Assembly: GCA_029891385.1 (NCBI GenBank)
Contig: CM057233.1
Span: 51,290,063 to 51,354,062 of the forward strand
Source of the DNA: Erythroxylum novogranatense
Taxonomy: Eukaryota; Streptophyta; Magnoliopsida; Malpighiales; Erythroxylaceae
Direction: 5' to 3'
DNA: 64,000 bases
Program-made: the position numbers and the translations under genes
The notes under the pieces: generated by a model
The model's database searches: none
Seen by the model: the letters and a program-made list of their open reading frames with translations, nothing else
What the model was told of the DNA's origin: nothing
Shown here: one piece after another, positions 44,542 through 58,200 of the stretch
Numbering within the stretch: position 1 is the first letter of the stretch
How the letters are laid out: each line of letters begins with the position of its first letter

Positions 44542-47500
44542 ATCCTATCACATCCATATTTCCTTAACATACTCACGTATATCTCATTTTGAATCCAAGT
44601 CATCTTTTGTCAGTAGCACTAACTCAAAATAATTCCATACGACCCAATTCATAGTGGCTTAGCGAATTCTTTTTCCTATCGTGAGCACACCTTCGTGAGC
44701 ACAACCAATTCATAGTGGCTTAGCTTTCACTTACTGATTCACATCACTTTAGTCTCAGTTCATGTAACTTTTATGTCAATCTCCCGTATTTCATATATTT
44801 GCGGTGAACCCACCTAATTCATTCATCTACCTTGATTACTGACTTTCTAATACTGATTGACTTCACTTATCAACAACCTCTCCAATTGACCTAACATTCA
44901 ATCATTTTTAGGCCTTACTCATAATAGTACAAAAGCGATGACGCTTTCTATCATCTAACTCCTTATGCAGTATTCGATTGAAAACACTATGCCAACGATT
45001 GTGATGCTTAAGGTCAAATAGAACTATACATTGACCTCATATTTCTACAAACTCTAAACTCTAAATTTTAAGCATATCTCCGACAATTAAAATCGTCGAC
45101 AATACAAACTTTCAGTCACTTGACATATTTCTTCTAGGTTGTATAACTTAAATCACCATTTGCACTTTTCTCACAGTCTCATTGTTTAATCATCTTTTCC
45201 AGTACGCATACTTATTATCTCGATCACCCAGTATCATTTTTTCCTACCCGAACTTAAAATTCATACTCATTTCTAATTTCTTAGTACAATTTACAAGTTC
45301 TGAATCTTCAATTGGGTCTTGGTTTATATGAACTGATCTAAACTTTCAGTGACTAATCATTTTGCCCAAAATTCAATTCCACATTCTACACTCTTTACTG
45401 CACTAGATTTGATAACCTCAATATCCAAATTTATGAGACACTGCTATTAAATTCTCTATTCAATGCATCCAATCATAACATTAGATTTACCAATATAATA
45501 CTTACTTATATAATCATAATCCTTCGAATAATTCTATCTATTACCTCAGTCTCATATTCAATTTTTTCAACTCAAACATCGTTATTGATTTTTCCATACT
45601 TCTTGTTTCACTCACCCTATATCCTTCTTCTCATTCAAACTTGAAACTCATAGCTGTTTTAAATTCCACTATCTCTTTATCCTTAATTTGAGGTAAACCA
45701 AACCCTCTATTCAATGCTTTCTTTTGTATTAGTTCTGAAAATCTCAAAATCAAATTTCTACTTAAGGTATCTGATATAACACTTCATTTCTCGCTAGAAC
45801 AATCATAGCCTTTCGGTGTTTATATCAATCTTCTACGTCTTATAATTACTTCTCCCAATTCATTGATTGTCTCAGACTTTTACGATCGGTACTTGCATAT
45901 GTATATTACTGTCTTCAAACTTTCAAAATAATCATTAATGTAACAGTTTTCAATCATGTATCCAATAATCAACTCATAGGACTTCAGTTGTCTCCATACA
46001 TATGAAATCACTTTATTATGCTACGTTGGATTTCAACCAAATGTCTTATACAACATCAGTACGTACTATAAAATTTCCAAATCTATATGATATAATTTAC
46101 CTTAGCATAGTTCCTTCAAAATTCTTTTTACTTAGGTTACTCATACTCTTTACACATTTTATACTATTCTTCTCAATTCTTCGACTGCCTTGAATACACC
46201 ATCAAATCTTGAATCTTTTTAGTCTCCAATACCATAGTGCTATTGTGAATTTGTTAACTCAAGCATTTATTAACACATTTCATGTGCCTCCTGATTAGCT
46301 CTCGTGATTTCTTAAATAACTGATTCCTTAATGAGGTGCATTGTCTCACTTTCCTTTCAATTTCCTAATTGACTTCCCTTCGCGGATGATTTTCTCCATT
46401 CCTTAACTTTCCTCAGATCTCGCTTAGACTCATTCTTATGTTTGCTCATTCATACCAATTTCTCCATTCATTGTCATTTATTTGCAAACTTAAATTCGTG
46501 ATTTGAATACCTTCATCAAGTCGGATTTACATCTCTCGAACATACTTTCACATAATATAACTTGAACGTACATATTCCTCATACTAGCAAAGTCGTGTCT
46601 CTATAAAGTCAAAATCCACTCATACGCCCCTTTACATCAAACAAAAGTACATTCCTTTTTCGGTAACATATTTCACCTCCCTGCTTGATCCTCTGTTAGG
46701 GAGTGTCCTAATTTTCAAATTATCACATATTCTTTCATGATCAGTTCTTCCATTGATCATCTTTAATATAAACTACCTGATTTGCTTATTCTAACTTTAA
46801 CAATTTTTTTTTCAAAAGAGGGTTTCTTGCTACCATCATCTATTATTAACTATTATCAATCACCTATTATTAACTATTCTTAATACCACGGGAAGAACAA
46901 TTCCTATCTTCCCCACCAGGTCATATTGTTCAAATTACCCAAAACCCAAAGGAGTAATGAACATACTCAGTGCTGCATATGCTTAGGTGGCGTCATCAAA
47001 TTCATCCTATTCTGTCCACTTACTAATTCATATTTTTCATGTTTGATACTTTGGTCTCCATTAATCCAAGACAATATTCTTCTCAGGTCAATTTATTTCT
47101 TATTGTGACATTTTTTTTAACAAATCTCAGTTTATTCCCACATGATCATTTTGAGCACCCTCATATGTTACTCTAGTTTCCCCTCAAACTTTAGACTATG
47201 GGAGCTATGACTAACAAATATCCAATAAATCATAAGTTTCTTCCTTTATCATCTCCATATATATATATAACCTAGGTGCTTAATATTCTCACTTGTATGT
47301 GATGATGGGTCATCATATAGATACGCACAATGACAACAATTTAACCTTTGTGGCCTTGTACAAATATCACCATCATTCATATTAGCTTCCCATTATCCTT
47401 CACATTACATCTACATATATATATATACACCATTTATTCAAATTTATAGATGTAAAATAATCACACAATGTACATATCAAACATGTAGAAAATTTCTCAA

Positions 47501-48010
47501 ATCAATCACAAGCAATCAAAGCAACATTTACGAAGTAAGTGAAAACATTTCATTCTCTTGATTCAAAAACAAACTTTTATTTCTTGATTCGGAAAAAGAA
47601 AACTTAAAAGCTCATTACTCAAATTATCAACTGTACCCACTTACACCCACGTAGGTTTCGATTTCATATTATTAAGACTATAAGAATCTTTGTTTTCAAT
47701 ACATTCCACTTGTTCACTTTAAGCTCAATGTTTCCACTTGAAAAGCCATGTTCATACTTCTACATCCATATCACCTTCCGGGGTATATCACCATAACGCC
47801 ATACACGACATCCCCCCGCCCACTTCAATTTCATTGAATCATTTTCTGTCATATTACCCATATGCTGTTTCGCATTTCCATTTATCCAATGAAAGATTAC
47901 TGTTTTTCTCACTAATTCGATCAGTCTAAACTCTTAACAATTGCTTATTTGAGTAACTTAAACACATGCGCCCATGTAAGATCTCAATTCCAGCGCTCTG
48001 ATACCATAAC
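44542..48010 (-). other. Element C internal region, main part, no coding signal
   Basis: The TSD ATCCT (44542-44546) is followed by about 3.46 kb rich in T and C on the plus strand, with small duplications (AATTCATAGTGGCTTAGC at about 44649 and 44707; a CTATTATTAACTATT duplication near 46840-46880) and TA runs (47257, 47413). Frames above 60 codons (46002-46193, 46926-47108, 47738-47929) look random. The PBS is at 47991-48006 (minus TGGTATCAGAGCGCTG). Confidence 0.7.
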
Positions 48011-51000
48011 TGTTGGAACCCCTCCCCGATGAGTCGCATGCCCGACGTCCTACGTGACATCTGGACGTGCATCTCACGAGGGAGGAATTCCTCACCACGA
48101 AAGAAACCTCAAATCGAACTTATTTAACGTCATCCGAACAAAGCTTGATAAGTTCACCCTAATTATCACCCAATAAAATTTCTCTGCTTAGGGCCCATAA
48201 ATAAATCCTAATCCTAAGCTAAAATGAAATTTCATATCTCTCGATCAATTAGAATCAGAAATCGCCTCAATCGGATCTCTATAGCTCACAAAATCGCCCG
48301 AAAACGGAATTACATTCAAAACCGTCACGTAATTGACTCTCTTTAATATCATCCGTAAAGTCCGACCAAACCCGTCACTCTCATTTTACTAAAAAGGGGT
48401 AAAAAAAAATTTCAAATCCAACGCTTCGAAAATCATGAAAATCGGAGGTCAAACGGAGGAGAAACGAATAAAAATAGGAAACGGGGTTTAATTTCTCCAA
48501 ATTGAAAATTCAACTCTTAAAACTAATGAAAACTTCTCTAACTTTAAACTTTAATAACTTTTCACCCTGAAATCGAAATTTCATAAATTTAGTACAATAA
48601 AAAGATAAAAGGAAGCTATACTACATCCTATAAGGATTTAAAAACTACTTTAGTCATTAAGAGGGTGAAAATTTGCTTTAAATTTGCTGCCACTAAAAAT
48701 GTCAATTTCCTTACACAATACCAAGAATTTGAGAATTCATATCTTTTAGCACAAAAGTCTAAAAATGACACATTTTACCTCATTGGATAGATAAGAAGAT
48801 TACCTACAAGTTTCATGAAGGAAAAAAAAATCATTTCAATCATTTAAAGGGGTAAAAACTCTCTCAAAGTTTCAGCCTAAGTGAAAATCAATGTAACAGT
48901 AATTTAGCCTAATGAACAGTAACTGTCAACATTCCCAAACTCATATCTTTTTATTCCTAACTCCCATAATTTCAAATGATACCTCATCGGAAAGGGGAAA
49001 AGATAATCTACATGTTCTATGAAGGATGGAAAAACCAAAACAAGCTCTAAAGGGGTGAAAAACCCTCCGAAAGGTTCTGTCCAAAATTGCCAAATGAACA
49101 GTAACTAAACTAAGTCTAATTCCCATAAATTTTTACTCCTAAGTCGAAATAAGGCATGGAATACCTAAATAGAAAGAAGAAAGGATTATCTACATTTTTC
49201 ATGAAGAAAGAAAAAACCAGATCAGCCTCCAAGAGGGTGAAAAAGCCTTCTAAAGGTGCTGCAAAATTTCAGCCCTCATCAACAGCAGCTGAAATCTTTC
49301 AGCTCTCATAACTTTTTCATCTTAAGTCTAAATGTGGCAAAATTTATGTCATTGGAAAGATCTAAACATGTTCTACATTCTTCAAGAAGACCACCAAAAC
49401 TAATTCAAGCTCTAAAGTGTCCTAAAACCTAAGTGAAGTTGCTGCCCAATTTTAGGAAAAATTGGACAGCATCTCCCCTATTATGCAACTAATCATAATC
49501 TTCAATTCAATTCAACAACCTGCATAAAAATTCATTCTTCCAACTTCCATAACACAACTCAAACCCAATTATCCCAACTCCAAAAAAAATATACTTCAAA
49601 GGCAGTAGCACACTCCTAGGATTCTAATTGTTTCCAAAACATCAATTAATCTAACTTAACTCTTTCTTTTGTCCAATGAAACCATTTCATGCTACATTTG
49701 AGAAAACATTACATAAGATACATTTCAATATTCGAAATTCTTACATTTACATGGAAATAAGTCAATACAAAGTCTCAAGGTATTCTAGCCCGAATACATC
49801 GAAAGTAACAAAATCGAAAATACAAAGAGAACCATTTCTCCACAATACAACCTAAAGCATTGTTTTCTCAATTATAACTTCAAAAGCAAAATGCATCGGA
49901 GTATTTCTCCAATCCCGATGCAATGACTCGGTTTCTCACTCGATGCCTGTGGAGGGAAAGATGGGGTGTGAGTACGACGGCTCAGTGGGTAACAACTTAA
50001 TAAACGAGAAATAAGCAAAAATCATCATTATGCATTCATTCATTTTCAAAACAATGTTACGTTAATCATTTTTACTTTTCAAATCTTTTCACAGAATTTA
50101 TCACTTCAATGAATTTACACATTTAACACATCACAAGACAACATAACATTTCACAAATTCATAAACAAAGTGGTTCGGGTGGATTCGAAACAGAACGTAC
50201 TACACATTTCCGCGAAGCGGTCATGTGTAGCCGTGACGGATAGGAGTCCTTGAGAGGAAACTCCACAGCCACTAGCGGGCTGGCAGGAGAAGCCTATGGG
50301 TAGACAGGTGCACCTGAATTAGACTGGACCACCACAAACCTAAAGAAGGCTCATAATTCACACAATTCGAAATTATTAGCCGTAACTGGCCATTTCAAAA
50401 TCACTTTCGCATGATTGGACCAAACTAGCAAATCTTTTCCGAAATCACACATTCAAGTCTTTTCACAGAACAAAACATTATGCAAATGATTCCTCACATA
50501 ATTTACAATCAAAGTACATCACATACAAGTGAAAGACATAGCAAAGAATAGTTCATACAAACATTCTAAGTCATTAGAAAACATCAAATTGTCAAAATCA
50601 CATAATCAATCTTTTTCACTTATCAAATCATTTCGCCATCGTTTCCAACATAAATTTACATTCAAGAAACATCACGTACAAGTTTAAATCCTCACAAAGA
50701 AATATTAATGGAAAATTCTTAAATCATTGGAAATCATTAATTTGCATTTATTCTAAAAACGTTAAATTGCCTATTAACTCAATTATTAAGGAATCACCCA
50801 CCTTAATTCCTTGAGCTCTAGGATTGATTAATTTGCCTCTCCTCAACTTCCAATGGCATCTCTAGACCTTCATTAAGCATAACAATCCCATAAGCATAAG
50901 AGATAGCAAAATTCATAATCCTTAGGGAGAGAAAACATGAATTAACACCTATTTAACTTTACCCATAACTTAACTAAGCTTTTAGCATCAAAATCCATCC

Positions 51001-51792
51001 ATAAAATCATAAATTTTGAAAATTTTCTTACCTTAGAGAGAGACCCACGAATTTTCTTCTTGCTTCTAATGGAAGTTTAATCCCTTCCTTTCCACTTTCT
51101 TCTTAAAGCAAGCCCTTAAATCCTCCTTTCTAAAGTAATAAATCAACAAGCCCTTACTTCTCTTCTTCTTCTTCTTCTTCTCCTTATCTCATGGTCAAAA
51201 GTCTCCCTCTTGTTTTCTCCTTGGTGAATGTCATAAGTTTCTATTTCTAATGACTTAAGGGACTTTGTTTCTTACTTATAAACCTAAGCTAATACTACGT
51301 AGTTTTGATCAAGTCTCTTCTTATAAGTCAAATTCCTCACTTATACAGCTACACTCATCCAAGTCCTTCCTTAATTCCTTAAAATTTCGTAACCTACTCT
51401 TCATTTCATACGGCCACTTCACCTACTTACTTAATGTCTTCTTGTTTTAATAAAACTCTTCTATTCCTTACAAAATCCGTGGCTCTTCCCTTCACCATAC
51501 ATTTCCTCCTCATTTATTCTATTTAAAATTTCATTCTCTTTCATTTAATGCAATTTAAAAGGACTAAAAGCCCACTTTATAAACCTTAAGCTTTAATAAC
51601 CTAAGCACGCTTCCTACTTTAACCCTACACCAACTCAAGTCTTTAAATTCTAATAATTTATCAAATTTCAAATTTTAACTAAATCCCTCCAATTAATTTC
51701 TATTAACCCCCAAATTAATCTAACTAAAAGGAATTATCAATCTAAACCTCAAAATAAAAAAAATCATGCTTAATGCAAATCGGGGCCCAACA
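48011..51792 (-). repeat. 5' LTR of element C (3782 bp)
   Basis: TGTTGGAACC...GGGCCCAACA on the plus strand, the same length as the left LTR. The PBS is four bases from the left edge. A CTT run lies near 51160-51185. No gene. Confidence 0.92.
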
Positions 51793-51797
51793 GTTAC
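51793..51797. repeat. Right TSD GTTAC of element C
   Basis: Matches 30850-30854. Gypsy copy B integrase continues directly after it. Confidence 0.9.
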
Positions 51798-52218
51798 TCT
51801 TTGCTACTTCCACTCAGGAATAGACAATGACCTTAACTTACCTGAAGATGCCTGGTGTTCAGCTTTGACTTGTTGACACATTACATACTTACTTGCATAT
51901 TCTACTACATCCCTTTTCATGCCTTTCCACTAGAAAGGCTCTCTCAAATTCCTGTACATCCTAGTACTACCTGGGTGCATGGCATAAAGAGCATTGTGTG
52001 CCTCATCTAGTATCTCATCCTTCACCTCCTTAACAATCGGAATACAAAGTCTTCTTCCTACAACCAAGAGTCCATCATCCCTCACTACCACTTCAGACTT
52101 CTTGCCATTTTGAATTTCTTCCGAACGCTTGCTTAATTCTGCATCTTGTGCTTATAACTCCCTAACCTTCTCTCTGAGTATTGGTCTCACTCTGAAAGTA
52201 ACAACAATACACTCAGGT
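51798..52218 (-). pseudogene. Ty3/gypsy integrase N-terminal zinc-finger region, copy B
   Basis: Minus-strand translation gives an H...H...C finger: AHNALYAMHPGSTRMYRNL and YVMCQQVKAEHQ, in which the first of the two expected cysteines is tyrosine. A stop replaces the tryptophan after REPF. It continues into 30854 across element C. Inactive. Confidence 0.82.
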
Positions 52219-53338
52219 TCCTCCTATTTCAAACTTATTTTAAGCTTAGTCGTCTCTTCCAATAAAGGTAAATAAACTATCTGAACATGGGCTATTGATG
52301 ATTTCCTACTCTAGGCATCTGCTACTAAATTTGCCTTTCTTGGATGATACTCAATCAATAAATCATAATCCTTGATTAGCTCTAACCATCTTCTCTGTCA
52401 CAAATTCAGTTCTTTCTGACTCCATAAATATTCGAGACTTTTATGATCTATCAAAATCTTCATCTGAGCTCCATTCAGATAATGTCTCCAAATCTTTAGC
52501 CCAAACCCTTTCTTGAACCATCACTATACACTATACAACCCTCATCTCCAGTAGGAAAAATCAAAATTGGAGCACTTATTAATCTATGCTTAAGCTCCTC
52601 AAAGCTATTTTGATATTCCTCACTCCATATAAATTTCTGATTCTTCCTCAATAACTTAGTCATCGGCATAACTATCACAGAAAATCCTTCTACAAATACT
52701 CCTCAATTCTGTCACTGTTTTTAGTGCATGTCAATTCACCACTGCTTCAATTATCCTCAGATCAACGTGTACCCCATCCTTCCATGGGATACTACCTCAT
52801 GAAGCCAAAACTCACACTTGCTGAACTTAGCATAAAGCTCCTTCTCCCTCAGTGTTTGCAGCATTATCCTGAGATGCTCCTCATGTTCCTCTTCACTCTT
52901 AGAATACACCAAAATTTCATTTATAAACACGATGACAAATTGATCTAGATACTCCCTAAAGACCCTATTCATAAGATCTATAAAAGTAGCTGAAGCATTT
53001 GTCAATCCAAATAGCATGACTAAAATTTCATAATGTTCATACCATGTCCTGAAGGCTGTCTCTTTACATTAGATTCCTTGATTCTGAGTTGATTATAGTC
53101 TGACCGAAGATTGATTTTGGAAAAACCATTTCTCCCTGCAGTTGGTCAAACAGATCATCTATTCGTGATAGAGGGTACTTGTTATTAACAGTCACCTTGT
53201 TGAGTCTTCAATAATCAATACATATAAACCATGTTCCATCATTCTTTTTAACAAATAGGACAAGTGCTCCCTATGGCAATGAACTCGGCCTTATAAACCC
53301 CTTCTCTAACAGTTCCTCTAATTTTTCCTTAAGCTCCT
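52219..53338 (-). pseudogene. Ty3/gypsy reverse transcriptase and RNase H, copy B
   Basis: Minus strand: RT fragment 52757-53017 with [38 protein letters not shown] and [12 protein letters not shown], where the catalytic FIDD is changed to FINE. Then a connection/RNase H fragment 52496-52678 (KLLRKNQKFIWSEEYQ; FEELKHRLISAPIL) and further RNase H pieces near 52300-52400 (EYHPRKANLVADA). Stops and indels separate the pieces. This region is absent from copy A, removed by the deletion at 21781. Confidence 0.88.
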
Positions 53339-53938
53339 TCAATTTAGCTGGAGCATCCTATACGATGGTATAGAAATGAGTGTGGTTCTGGGAATCAAGT
53401 CGATATCAGACTCGATTTTCCTCATCGGTGGCAAACTAGGTAAATCCTTTGGGAACACATTCGGAAACTCCCTCACAATAAAAAAACCCCCCAACTTTCC
53501 TTCATTTACATCAATGTCCACATCATACACCAAGAAGGCTTCACACCCCTTTCCCATCATCCTGTCAGCTAGTAAAGCCGAAATAATTCTTAGTGATGGT
53601 AGTTTCCTATCCCCTCTAAAAATCACCTTCTCACTATTGCCCAAATCAAATTCCACCTCCTTAAGGCTACAATCCAACTTCGCATGATATTTCTCCATGA
53701 CATCCATTCCAAGTATAACATCTAAGCATTTTAGGTCTAGAGGTAGTAAGTCTACTACCAGTTTAGCACCATCAATAAAGAGCTCACAACTTCTATATCC
53801 TTGACTTATTATCACATGCCTCCCTAATGGGGTACTAACAATCAAAGAGTTATCCAAAGGCATCGAATTCACACCATGTAATGCCATGCTTGCAAAAAAA
53901 AAAGAATGTGTGGAACTAGAATCAATTAGTAAATACAT
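53339..53938 (-). pseudogene. Ty3/gypsy protease and start of RT, copy B
   Basis: An open frame of 199 codons (minus): LIDSSSTHSF (usual DSG changed to DSS), YRSCELFIDGAKLVVDLLPL, DVILGMDVMEKYHAKLDC, then VREFPNVFPKDLPSLPP and IDLIPRTTLISIPSYRM, the linker into RT of plant Ty3/gypsy elements. The aspartic protease would process the Gag-Pol polyprotein. The frame is open, but the changed active-site glycine suggests it is inactive. Confidence 0.88.
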
Positions 53939-55273
53939 TGTTGAATTAAATGATTAAGCCATACCCGTGACAACCTCAGGTGCGGCTGTAGCTTCCTCTC
54001 TGTTCATAGCAAACACCCTTGTCTTTGCCTGATCCCTTGACCTTCCTGGAGGAATAGCCTTCTTTGTAGCTCTAAAACTGCCCACCTTAGTGACTGGCCT
54101 GGTTCCTACTATTTCTGCTCTCCTTGGGGTGTGTAGCTATGACCCCGCTTGCCTCAGTACCTGGGGATAGTCTCTAATCATATGTCCCTTCTCCCCACAT
54201 CGAAAGCATGCTCCAAGTAACTTGAAGCACTCTCCCTTGTGAAGTTTCCCATAATGCTCACATTGGGGGTTTGTGTATTTACTCCTTCTTGTCCTTCCAG
54301 TGTTTCCTACATTTGAGGCTTGCCCTGAAATTGTCTTTTCCTGCTTGTTTTTGGTAGAACCAGCTCTTCCCACTTCACTCTATGTGTGGTAACTCCTTGT
54401 ACTCCTCTCAGACATTGGAGCACTCATTCCCTTCTTAAAAGACTGCTCCCTGTTCTTCCTCTTCCTGCTTACTTCATTCTTTATATTCTCTAGTTTTTCA
54501 GCCTAGAGTGCAACATATAGCAGTTGCTAGTAATCACAGAAATTGTGGATCAAGACTTTCTCCTTGATCCCCAAATGGATACCTCCCTTAAACTAACGGC
54601 ATTTGTCTTACTCATTCGTCACAATGATGGCCGCATATCGGTAGAGCTGGGTAAACTTTAGCTCATACTCACTCACCCTCATGTCCCTCTGTGTGAGATT
54701 CAAAAACTCCTTGGCCTTCTCTTGTACATAAATCTTAGAGAGGTACTTCTTCCTGAACAGTTCGACAAAATCTCTCAATGACAACACCGAAGGCATAACC
54801 TGATTGTGGGGGACTAATTACCACCAATGAAGTGTATCCCTTTACAGCAAGCTAACTGCATAATCCAACTTCTCTTCATTGGAGCACTTCATTTATAGCA
54901 GGACTCTCTCGGTCCTCTTCAACTATGCTTTGGCCTCTTTCGAATTTTTTGTAACATTGAAATCCACAGCTCTATACCTGCGAAGCTTATCATACTGCCC
55001 ACTCCTATCCACTTGAGTTTGCATTAGAACTTGAGACCCTTCACCCATGACGTAAGTGAAAGCCTGAGCAAAGGCTTGAAAGAATCATGGATCCATGGGG
55101 TTTGTTTAAGGCACAGGAGGAGGCGGTGGAGACAACTTTTGTTGCACACTAGGTGCCTCAGAATTCGGAGCAAAATATGTCCCCACAGCTTATGGGACAT
55201 AAGATTCATCCGTGCTCCCTTGGCAAGAGCGAGATTGAGTCATAGCTCTTCGAGTTCTCTTTCGAGGCGGCAT
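53939..55273 (-). pseudogene. Ty3/gypsy Gag, copy B
   Basis: Starts at 55273 (MPPRKRTRR) as in copy A. Fragments: VDRSGQYDKL (near 55010), RDFVELFRKKYLSKIYVQEK (54700s), and the zinc knuckle CFRCGEKGHMIRDYP (near 54170-54215; final Cys is Tyr). Multiple stop codons, many at tryptophan or glutamine codons, break the frame. It has the same defects as copy A at several positions, so part of the decay predates the A/B duplication. Confidence 0.88.
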
Positions 55274-58200
55274 ACTAACTCCTTCAATTTGAAACCATAT
55301 TAATTTATGCAAAACAATTTCAAATCATGTAAAACAATTAGAATCATATAAAACAATTTCAAATCATGTGAAACAATTTAAAACAATGCATGTTCATTTC
55401 ATGTCTTAACCTACCCATTTTGTGCCTAGGATACTCCTAAACCTAGTCTTACATCTGGACCTAAACTGTAGCACCCCACTCTCGCAAGACACATACTCGA
55501 CAACCATGGTGATTTCCGAGTACGTACCTCGCGAGGGTGGCATGCTAAAACGATCATTCAGACAAAATTCATTACAAAACTTTTGTTTCTTTCAAACAAG
55601 GTACATGTAAGCGGAAATTACTAATCAAATTGGGCCCATGTTATTTAAAAACATTTCCATTTCCAAGCTACAATCTTTACAAACATTAGTATTCAACCAT
55701 AAATTTGGGCCCATTTCAGATACAAAACACTTAAAGCCATAAAGTTATTTCATTACCAAATCTTTTACATACACTTTGTACAATTCTTGCTGAACATAAT
55801 TCAAAAATAAAAACCAATGAAGACATGTGCAGGTGCAAACTGATCCCGACCCCTAATCCATATCAGACCTCAGTGGCTATACTCCATTTAGCCTAGCTGA
55901 ATAATTCCTCAGAACCCGAAAAGCCACATTGCAATTTTTGATGAGTTTTGCAACTCAATGAGTGAACCATCATTGATGATTTCACCAGATTACGCATACA
56001 CATCACATATATCACAAATATTCATTCAAATCATATATCTATTCCTGATATTCATATAACATGGCATCTCATATGATCACACAATTCATGTAGCCACGTA
56101 TAGCAATAGTTCATATCAATTTACACTCACTTCAGCTTTGCAAATCATTTAATGAGTTTCAATTTTATAAGAATGCTATATGCATGAGACTTACATTCAT
56201 TCTTATTGTTGTGACTGAGTGCCTATCACATACTTATACAAATACTGGCCTCTAGGGCTCAGTCGGAACAGAATCACGAAGCATAGCTCTACGTGCACAC
56301 ACATATATCACGGAGCAAAGCTCAATGTGGAAGTGCTTCATACTGGCTACTTAAGTCACAAAGCCTTTATCTGAGCATGCATTTTATGAAATGCATCAAA
56401 TGCTGATTATGCCATATCAGACAATCACATATGATGTTCAATCAGAAACTCATAATCATCGGACTTAAGTCCGGCATTCAATATACATTGAGAATTCACA
56501 TATCATAAGGGGTTTCATATCAAATCCGAACACTTCCAATGCATCAAAACTGAATATGGCATATATGGCAATCACATAGGATGCTCAAACAAAACTCATA
56601 ATCATCGGACCTAAGTCTGGCATTCAACTTTTGTTGAGGATTCACATATCATACAGAATTTCATAGCACTCAAAGCCACAATCAAAGCACTTCCAATACA
56701 TTCTTGAATATTGATCTCCTCGGATAATTTAAAGTCCGGAATTCATAACAAATCGCAAACAGTTTAATAATGTTGGAAGTGTAAAAAAAATCAAATCAGA
56801 TCAATCCTAGGAAATCATCTAGGTTGACTAACAGTACGCTCCAATAAGCTATTGTCTGGATGGTCCGATAATATCTGATTGGCGTCCGATATGCTCCTCT
56901 AAAATATACAAAACACATTCACAAATATCACATTTTTGCATAAATACACAAGTGGTTCTTTTATGCACATCAATGTATAGAATGTACGGACAATGCATGT
57001 TCAATGATAATTTCGGGGTACAATGATGCGATCCTTAGAGAAATCATTCAGATATCAAAGCCCTCATTAATACCATGTATAATTACAATTGGATTGAACA
57101 AAACAATGTAATACAATTTCATAACTTCATTGACCACTTCAGATTTTTCCTCTAATACACATACGGGTCAACTTTCCATGCTAAATCGGATAAAGTAAAT
57201 GACCAAATTAGACAAAACTTCCTTTTGTAAAGTTGTTCTCCCATTTCTTATCTTTCTAATGACACCATAATCATTTAATTTGGTTCAGTATACGAAGAGA
57301 TATGCTAAAAATATTTCAGACGGTTCATACGTTTCATCATAATTCTTACCTCACATTCCAACCAACAATTGAAAACCTTAGAGACAGAATTAAAACTCCA
57401 TTTCTTCACAAACGTTGTAGCCCTATATCTCTAGTTTACAAAGAATCAAAAATCCTCTCATTTGGACATGTACAGAAAACTTTATGGTCAAAGTACTAAA
57501 GTATGTTCGAGCTGTCAACGGAGGTACCTCGCCGCGACGAGGACAAAATGTGAAGTCGCGACGTACAGAAATCAATTTTTTTCGGGATTTTCTTGCAATG
57601 GTCGCTGCGACGAGTTCAAGGATGAGTCATTCATCGTGAGGTACAAAAAATAATGAGTCACGGCGAGAAAAAAAATAGAGGCCGCTATGTACAAAAGGAA
57701 TGAGTCGTGACGAGCTCAAAGGTGCATTTCACATCGCGACGTAAAAAAAAAAATGAGTCGCTGAGAGAACCAAAATGGAGGCCGTGACGTACGAAAGGAA
57801 TGAGCCGCGATGAGCTCAAAGGTGCATTTCACGTCGCGACGTACAAAAAAGAATGAGTCGCAGCGAGAACAAAACTGGAGGCCTCGATGTACGAAAGGAA
57901 TGAGCCGCGATGAGCTCGAAGGTGCTTTTCACGTCGCGACGTACAAAAAGAAATGAGTCGCGACGTCTGGTTACTGAAACTCTTCTTCCCCAGTTTTCCT
58001 CTTAACATTGTCTACATTCCTATGTTTATTCTCACATCAATTAACTCAATAACATTCAAACAATTCTTCTAACTCATTTTTAGCTCATCAATACACATAC
58101 AATTCAAAAATCCAATATTCATACTTAAACACCACAATCGATTCTCATACATGCAAATTCCAAGTTTCTGCATTTTTCCCACATTCACAAATTCAACTCC

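Larger units (their letters stand above)
30855..51792 (-). mobile_element. Element C: LARD-like non-autonomous gypsy-type element
   Basis: Two 3782-bp LTRs (30855-34636, 48011-51792), an initiator-Met PBS next to the right LTR, a polypurine tract next to the left LTR and TSD GTTAC define a complete minus-strand element. After removing Copia-D the internal region is only about 3.7 kb and shows no gag or pol frame or motif on either strand. Long LTRs with a non-coding interior fit the LARD class, which depends on proteins of other elements. The purine tract and the bases before it resemble plant gypsy (chromovirus-like) 3' ends. Confidence 0.88.

Noticed and set aside
44547..47990. Coding frames in the interior of element C
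   Set aside because: Frames of 60-63 codons occur at the rate expected in AT-rich DNA and show no gag or pol motifs.
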